64,000 nucleotides of DNA. It comes from Pedobacter sp. R20-19 (lineage in GTDB: Bacteria; Bacteroidota; Bacteroidia; Sphingobacteriales; Sphingobacteriaceae). Each line of letters begins with the position of its first letter. The stretch's first letter is position 1. The stretch covers positions 186,001-250,000 of the forward strand of contig NZ_JCKI01000005.1 in NCBI RefSeq assembly GCF_000708265.2, written 5' to 3'. The notes beneath the pieces are model-generated. The model did no database searches and was not told the DNA's origin. It worked only from the letters and a program-made list of their open reading frames with translations. Position numbers and translations under genes: made by a program. This document shows positions 61,299-64,000 of the stretch, one piece after another.

Positions 61299-64000
61299 AT
61301 GCGTAAAGGCATCTTAACCTATCCAAATGTTATGAGACTTAAACTTTACCAACTTAAAAAAATGAGGCGATTGCCTCACTGGCCATTCGTACCCATTGCA
61401 GTCGTTTTGATTGCATTTATTCCTCATTTTCTTTTAGCGGCAACCGTACCTGTTTCCACCCATCGCCTGATTATGGTTAATATTACCGTGAAAGGAAAAG
61501 TTGTTGATGAAAAAGGAATCGGGCTTCCTGGTGTAAGTGTGCAAATAAAAGGTACTACAATAGGGGCCGTAACCGATGCCAACGGGCTTTATACTCTTTC
61601 TGTGCCGGATAATCTGGCGAACAGCAATCTTACCTTTTCTTATTTAGGCTATGTAAGTCAGGATGTAGCGATTGGTGGTCGTACCACGATCAATGTGCAA
61701 ATGAAGGCCGATGGAAACAATGCATTAGATGATGTAGTAGTTGTGGGTTATGGTGTGCAAAAAAGGGTTTCGGTAACAGGAGCGATCAACACCATCGATG
61801 CTAAAAATATAGAGAACAAACCTGTACTCAATGTTTATCAGGCCCTTCAGGGAGAGTCCCCAAATTTAATTATTCAGCAAAGTTCATTAAATCCGGGAAG
61901 TAACGTAACAGTGAATATCCGTGGCGTAGGAACTTTGGGTGATAATACTCCGCTGGTAGTGGTGGATGGAATTGTAGGTGGTAATTTAAATACGCTCAAC
62001 CCGAATGACATTGCCAGTGTAACCGTATTAAAAGATGCAGGTTCAGCAGCCATTTATGGTTCAAGAGCAGCAAATGGCGTAATATTGGTGACCACTAAAG
62101 GTGGAAAACTCAACCAAAAAACAGCTGTTTCCTACAATGGAAGTTACGGTATTCAGGATGCCAATGTGCTGGTTGAAAAAGTTCCGGCATGGGAAAACGC
62201 TTACTATAAAAATGAATCGCTGGTTAACTCTGGACTAAGTCCGGCTTATACACCAGATCAGATTCAGCAATTGAAAGATCAGGGCAATGGTACCTGGGAT
62301 ATTGAACACCTTTTACGCACCGCACCACAACAATCGCACAACTTTAGCATTGTTGGCGGTGGTGAAAAAAGCTCCTTTTATGTTTCTGCGGGTTACCAGG
62401 ATCAGGGAAGTAATTTTATTGGTAATGGTGGAGACGGACCCGATTTTGGCTATCAGAAGTACAATTTACGCCTGAACCAAAGCAACGTAATCGGAAAATT
62501 TAAAACCAATTTTATCCTCCTTTACACCAAAACCCGGAACAAAACCAATAGCGTTGGCGATAATAATATTTTTGCTGATGCCAACCGCGTGCCTTTAAAT
62601 TATAACTGGCAGGATGAAAACGGTAATTATTTAACCAACCCTATAGCTTCTCAATACAATGAATATGGCGTATTAGAAAAAGGCGGTTATAACCAGGCAG
62701 ATAATGATGAAATTTTTGGTGCATTTAATGGCCAGTTCAGCATTACCAATGACCTGAAACTAACCGGCGAATTTGGCGGAACCTTACAAAATAACGGAAC
62801 ATTTTTCCGACGTACACAGGTGAATTATTTACCTTCAGGTGTATATGGCGATGACCGTTCCGTATTAGATGGAAACAGTAAATCGCAGCTTTTCAATACG
62901 AAGTTATATCTGGAGTATGGTAAAAAAATAGCCGCACATGATTTTAAAGTTCAACTGGGCGCATCTAGTGAAAACTTTTCTCAGCGTGGATTTCAATTGC
63001 AGAAAACACTAACGGATCAGTTGCTGGGTACGCCAACTACCGGAACACTGGTTGATCCGATCAATTCAAGCAACAGTCTGGCCATCAATTCCAACAGTTT
63101 ACTCTCTTTATTCGGAAGATTAAATTATGCCTACCAGGATAAATACCTGTTTGAAGCTACAGCGAGGTATGATGCTTCTTCAAAATTTGCCAAAGGCAAC
63201 CGCGGAAGCTTTTTCCCATCGGTAAGTGCCGGCTGGATCATTACCCAGGAATCCTTTATGGAACCGCTCAAAAATACAGTGAGTAATTTAAAGCTTCGGG
63301 CATCATACGGTGTATTGGGGAACCAGAATGTGGGCAATTTCCAATACCAGACTACCTATTTCAATTACGCCAGTGCTTATGGATTTAATAATGTGCCTGT
63401 TGGTGGTGCGGGAACACTTTTGTCCAATAGAGATTTAACCTGGGAAAAGGCATCAACCTTAAACATTGGTATTGATGCAGGCTTTTTTGATAACCGCCTA
63501 ACTGCATCTTTTGATTATTTTAATAAGGTAACCCGGGATATTTTACAACCCAGACAAGATATTCCGGCCATTTTTGGTGCAGCAACGCCAGATTTCAACG
63601 TGGCTAAAGTGAGGAGTAAAGGATGGGAAGCTTCCTTAACCTATAACCTCCGTGGCGAAAATGTAACCCAAAGTTTCAGCGTAAATGTTGCCGATAACCA
63701 GAATAAATTGCTTCAGTTATCAGGTGGAGCTACGGAGCAAATCATCAATCAGGATGTATTTCAATTGATCAGAAGAATTGGTGAACCCATTACCCAATAT
63801 TATGGCTACGAAACCAATGGTTTTTTCCAAAATCAGACAGACATCAACAACTCACCAAAAATTGCCGGCAATCCGGTCGTGCCTGGCGATGTTAAATTCA
63901 AAGACCTGAATAACGATGGAATTATAGATGCCAATGATAAAACCGTTTTAGGTAATCCTTTTCCAAGATATACTTTTGGTTTTACTTATCGTTTAGCCGT
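61299..64000 (+). CDS. SusC/RagA family TonB-linked outer membrane protein, 3' end cut by the window
   Basis: The frame stays open from ATG 61299 to the window edge (900 codons), with the C-terminal barrel missing. ATG 61332 and 61362 are alternative starts; the hydrophobic signal segment (FVPIAVVLIAFIPHFLLA) begins about residue 31. A carboxypeptidase-regulatory domain follows (GKVVDEKGIGLPGVSVQIKGT), then the plug with the SusC signature GDNTPLVVVDGIVGG and the motif LKDAGSAAIYGSRAANGVILVTTKGG. It imports oligosaccharides with a SusD partner, expected just beyond the edge. Confidence 0.96.
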   Translation, partial: MRKGILTYPNVMRLKLYQLKKMRRLPHWPFVPIAVVLIAFIPHFLLAATVPVSTHRLIMVNITVKGKVVDEKGIGLPGVSVQIKGTTIGAVTDANGLYTLSVPDNLANSNLTFSYLGYVSQDVAIGGRTTINVQMKADGNNALDDVVVVGYGVQKRVSVTGAINTIDAKNIENKPVLNVYQALQGESPNLIIQQSSLNPGSNVTVNIRGVGTLGDNTPLVVVDGIVGGNLNTLNPNDIASVTVLKDAGSAAIYGSRAANGVILVTTKGGKLNQKTAVSYNGSYGIQDANVLVEKVPAWENAYYKNESLVNSGLSPAYTPDQIQQLKDQGNGTWDIEHLLRTAPQQSHNFSIVGGGEKSSFYVSAGYQDQGSNFIGNGGDGPDFGYQKYNLRLNQSNVIGKFKTNFILLYTKTRNKTNSVGDNNIFADANRVPLNYNWQDENGNYLTNPIASQYNEYGVLEKGGYNQADNDEIFGAFNGQFSITNDLKLTGEFGGTLQNNGTFFRRTQVNYLPSGVYGDDRSVLDGNSKSQLFNTKLYLEYGKKIAAHDFKVQLGASSENFSQRGFQLQKTLTDQLLGTPTTGTLVDPINSSNSLAINSNSLLSLFGRLNYAYQDKYLFEATARYDASSKFAKGNRGSFFPSVSAGWIITQESFMEPLKNTVSNLKLRASYGVLGNQNVGNFQYQTTYFNYASAYGFNNVPVGGAGTLLSNRDLTWEKASTLNIGIDAGFFDNRLTASFDYFNKVTRDILQPRQDIPAIFGAATPDFNVAKVRSKGWEASLTYNLRGENVTQSFSVNVADNQNKLLQLSGGATEQIINQDVFQLIRRIGEPITQYYGYETNGFFQNQTDINNSPKIAGNPVVPGDVKFKDLNNDGIIDANDKTVLGNPFPRYTFGFTYRLA

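Overview
The window is a low-GC chromosomal segment from a member of the Bacteroidota, most likely a Pedobacter-like Sphingobacteriaceae. The evidence is two TonB-dependent receptors with an N-terminal carboxypeptidase-regulatory-like domain (one of them a SusC/RagA protein), lipoproteins, DUF3060, DUF92 and DUF72 proteins, very weak Shine-Dalgarno sites, and promoters of the Bacteroidota form TTG/TTTG - about 20 bp - TAnnTTTG (before rplU, trxB, the first TonB receptor and the arginine deiminase). No rRNA, tRNA, prophage, insertion sequence or CRISPR array is visible. Most of the window is ordinary chromosome.

Layout. 1-3.9 kb: a cut-off glycosyltransferase, Ku, an esterase lipoprotein and a SpoIIAA-like protein. 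3.9-7.7 kb: a light-sensing locus with a lone receiver protein (divergent), a complete bacteriophytochrome histidine kinase, its overlapping response regulator, and a heme oxygenase that supplies the biliverdin chromophore. A strong terminator lies between regulator and heme oxygenase. 7.9-20.8 kb: an Hc1-like small protein, guaB, a TonB receptor, a LOG protein, a MaoC-like protein, an acyl-CoA carboxylase subunit, a DUF3060 protein, trxB behind an 18-bp palindrome, a GH20 hexosaminidase and dgkA. 20.8-31.9 kb: a DUF922 protein, an ECF sigma factor with a membrane partner, a dicarboxylate/amino-acid symporter, rplU-rpmA, a Gly-rich secreted protein, the rnr / carboxypeptidase-regulatory / prenyl synthase operon, and a BNR-repeat sialidase-like protein. 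32-36.5 kb: a duplex peptide ABC ATPase with a PolB-like exonuclease, a DUF1579 protein, a DUF72 protein, and a DUF433/DUF5615 pair in which the DUF5615 toxin-like gene has an in-frame stop.

36.6-44.9 kb is rich in arginine genes: arginine decarboxylase, CtlX-type citrulline hydrolase, arginine deiminase and argS. Deiminase plus CtlX would turn arginine into ornithine without carbamoyl phosphate. 44.9-49.6 kb: a TauE/SafE permease, an AlkA-like glycosylase, a lipoprotein resembling the N-terminal domain of M35 peptidases, an AI-2E-type permease and mnmE. 49.8-56.4 kb: an orphan glycosidase-like protein in AT-rich surroundings, a Tat-exported Gfo/Idh/MocA oxidoreductase, a GAF-HisKA-PAS protein without an ATPase domain and its nearby receiver, a DUF92 protein and an unknown coiled-coil protein. 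56.9-64 kb: the start of a sugar-utilisation locus, with a divergent GntR/UTRA regulator, a mannose-6-phosphate-isomerase-like protein fused to a P-loop-kinase-like domain, a sugar-porter MFS transporter and a SusC protein that runs off the window. The divergent intergenic region holds two inverted copies of a TGTATATACA palindrome, good candidates for the GntR operators.

The most notable items are the GntR operator pair and fusion isomerase, the deiminase/CtlX shunt, the terminator inside the phytochrome locus, the trxB palindrome, the ATPase-less histidine-kinase-like protein, the solo M35-type domain, the broken DUF5615 gene, and word-like low-complexity tracts directly upstream of several genes.
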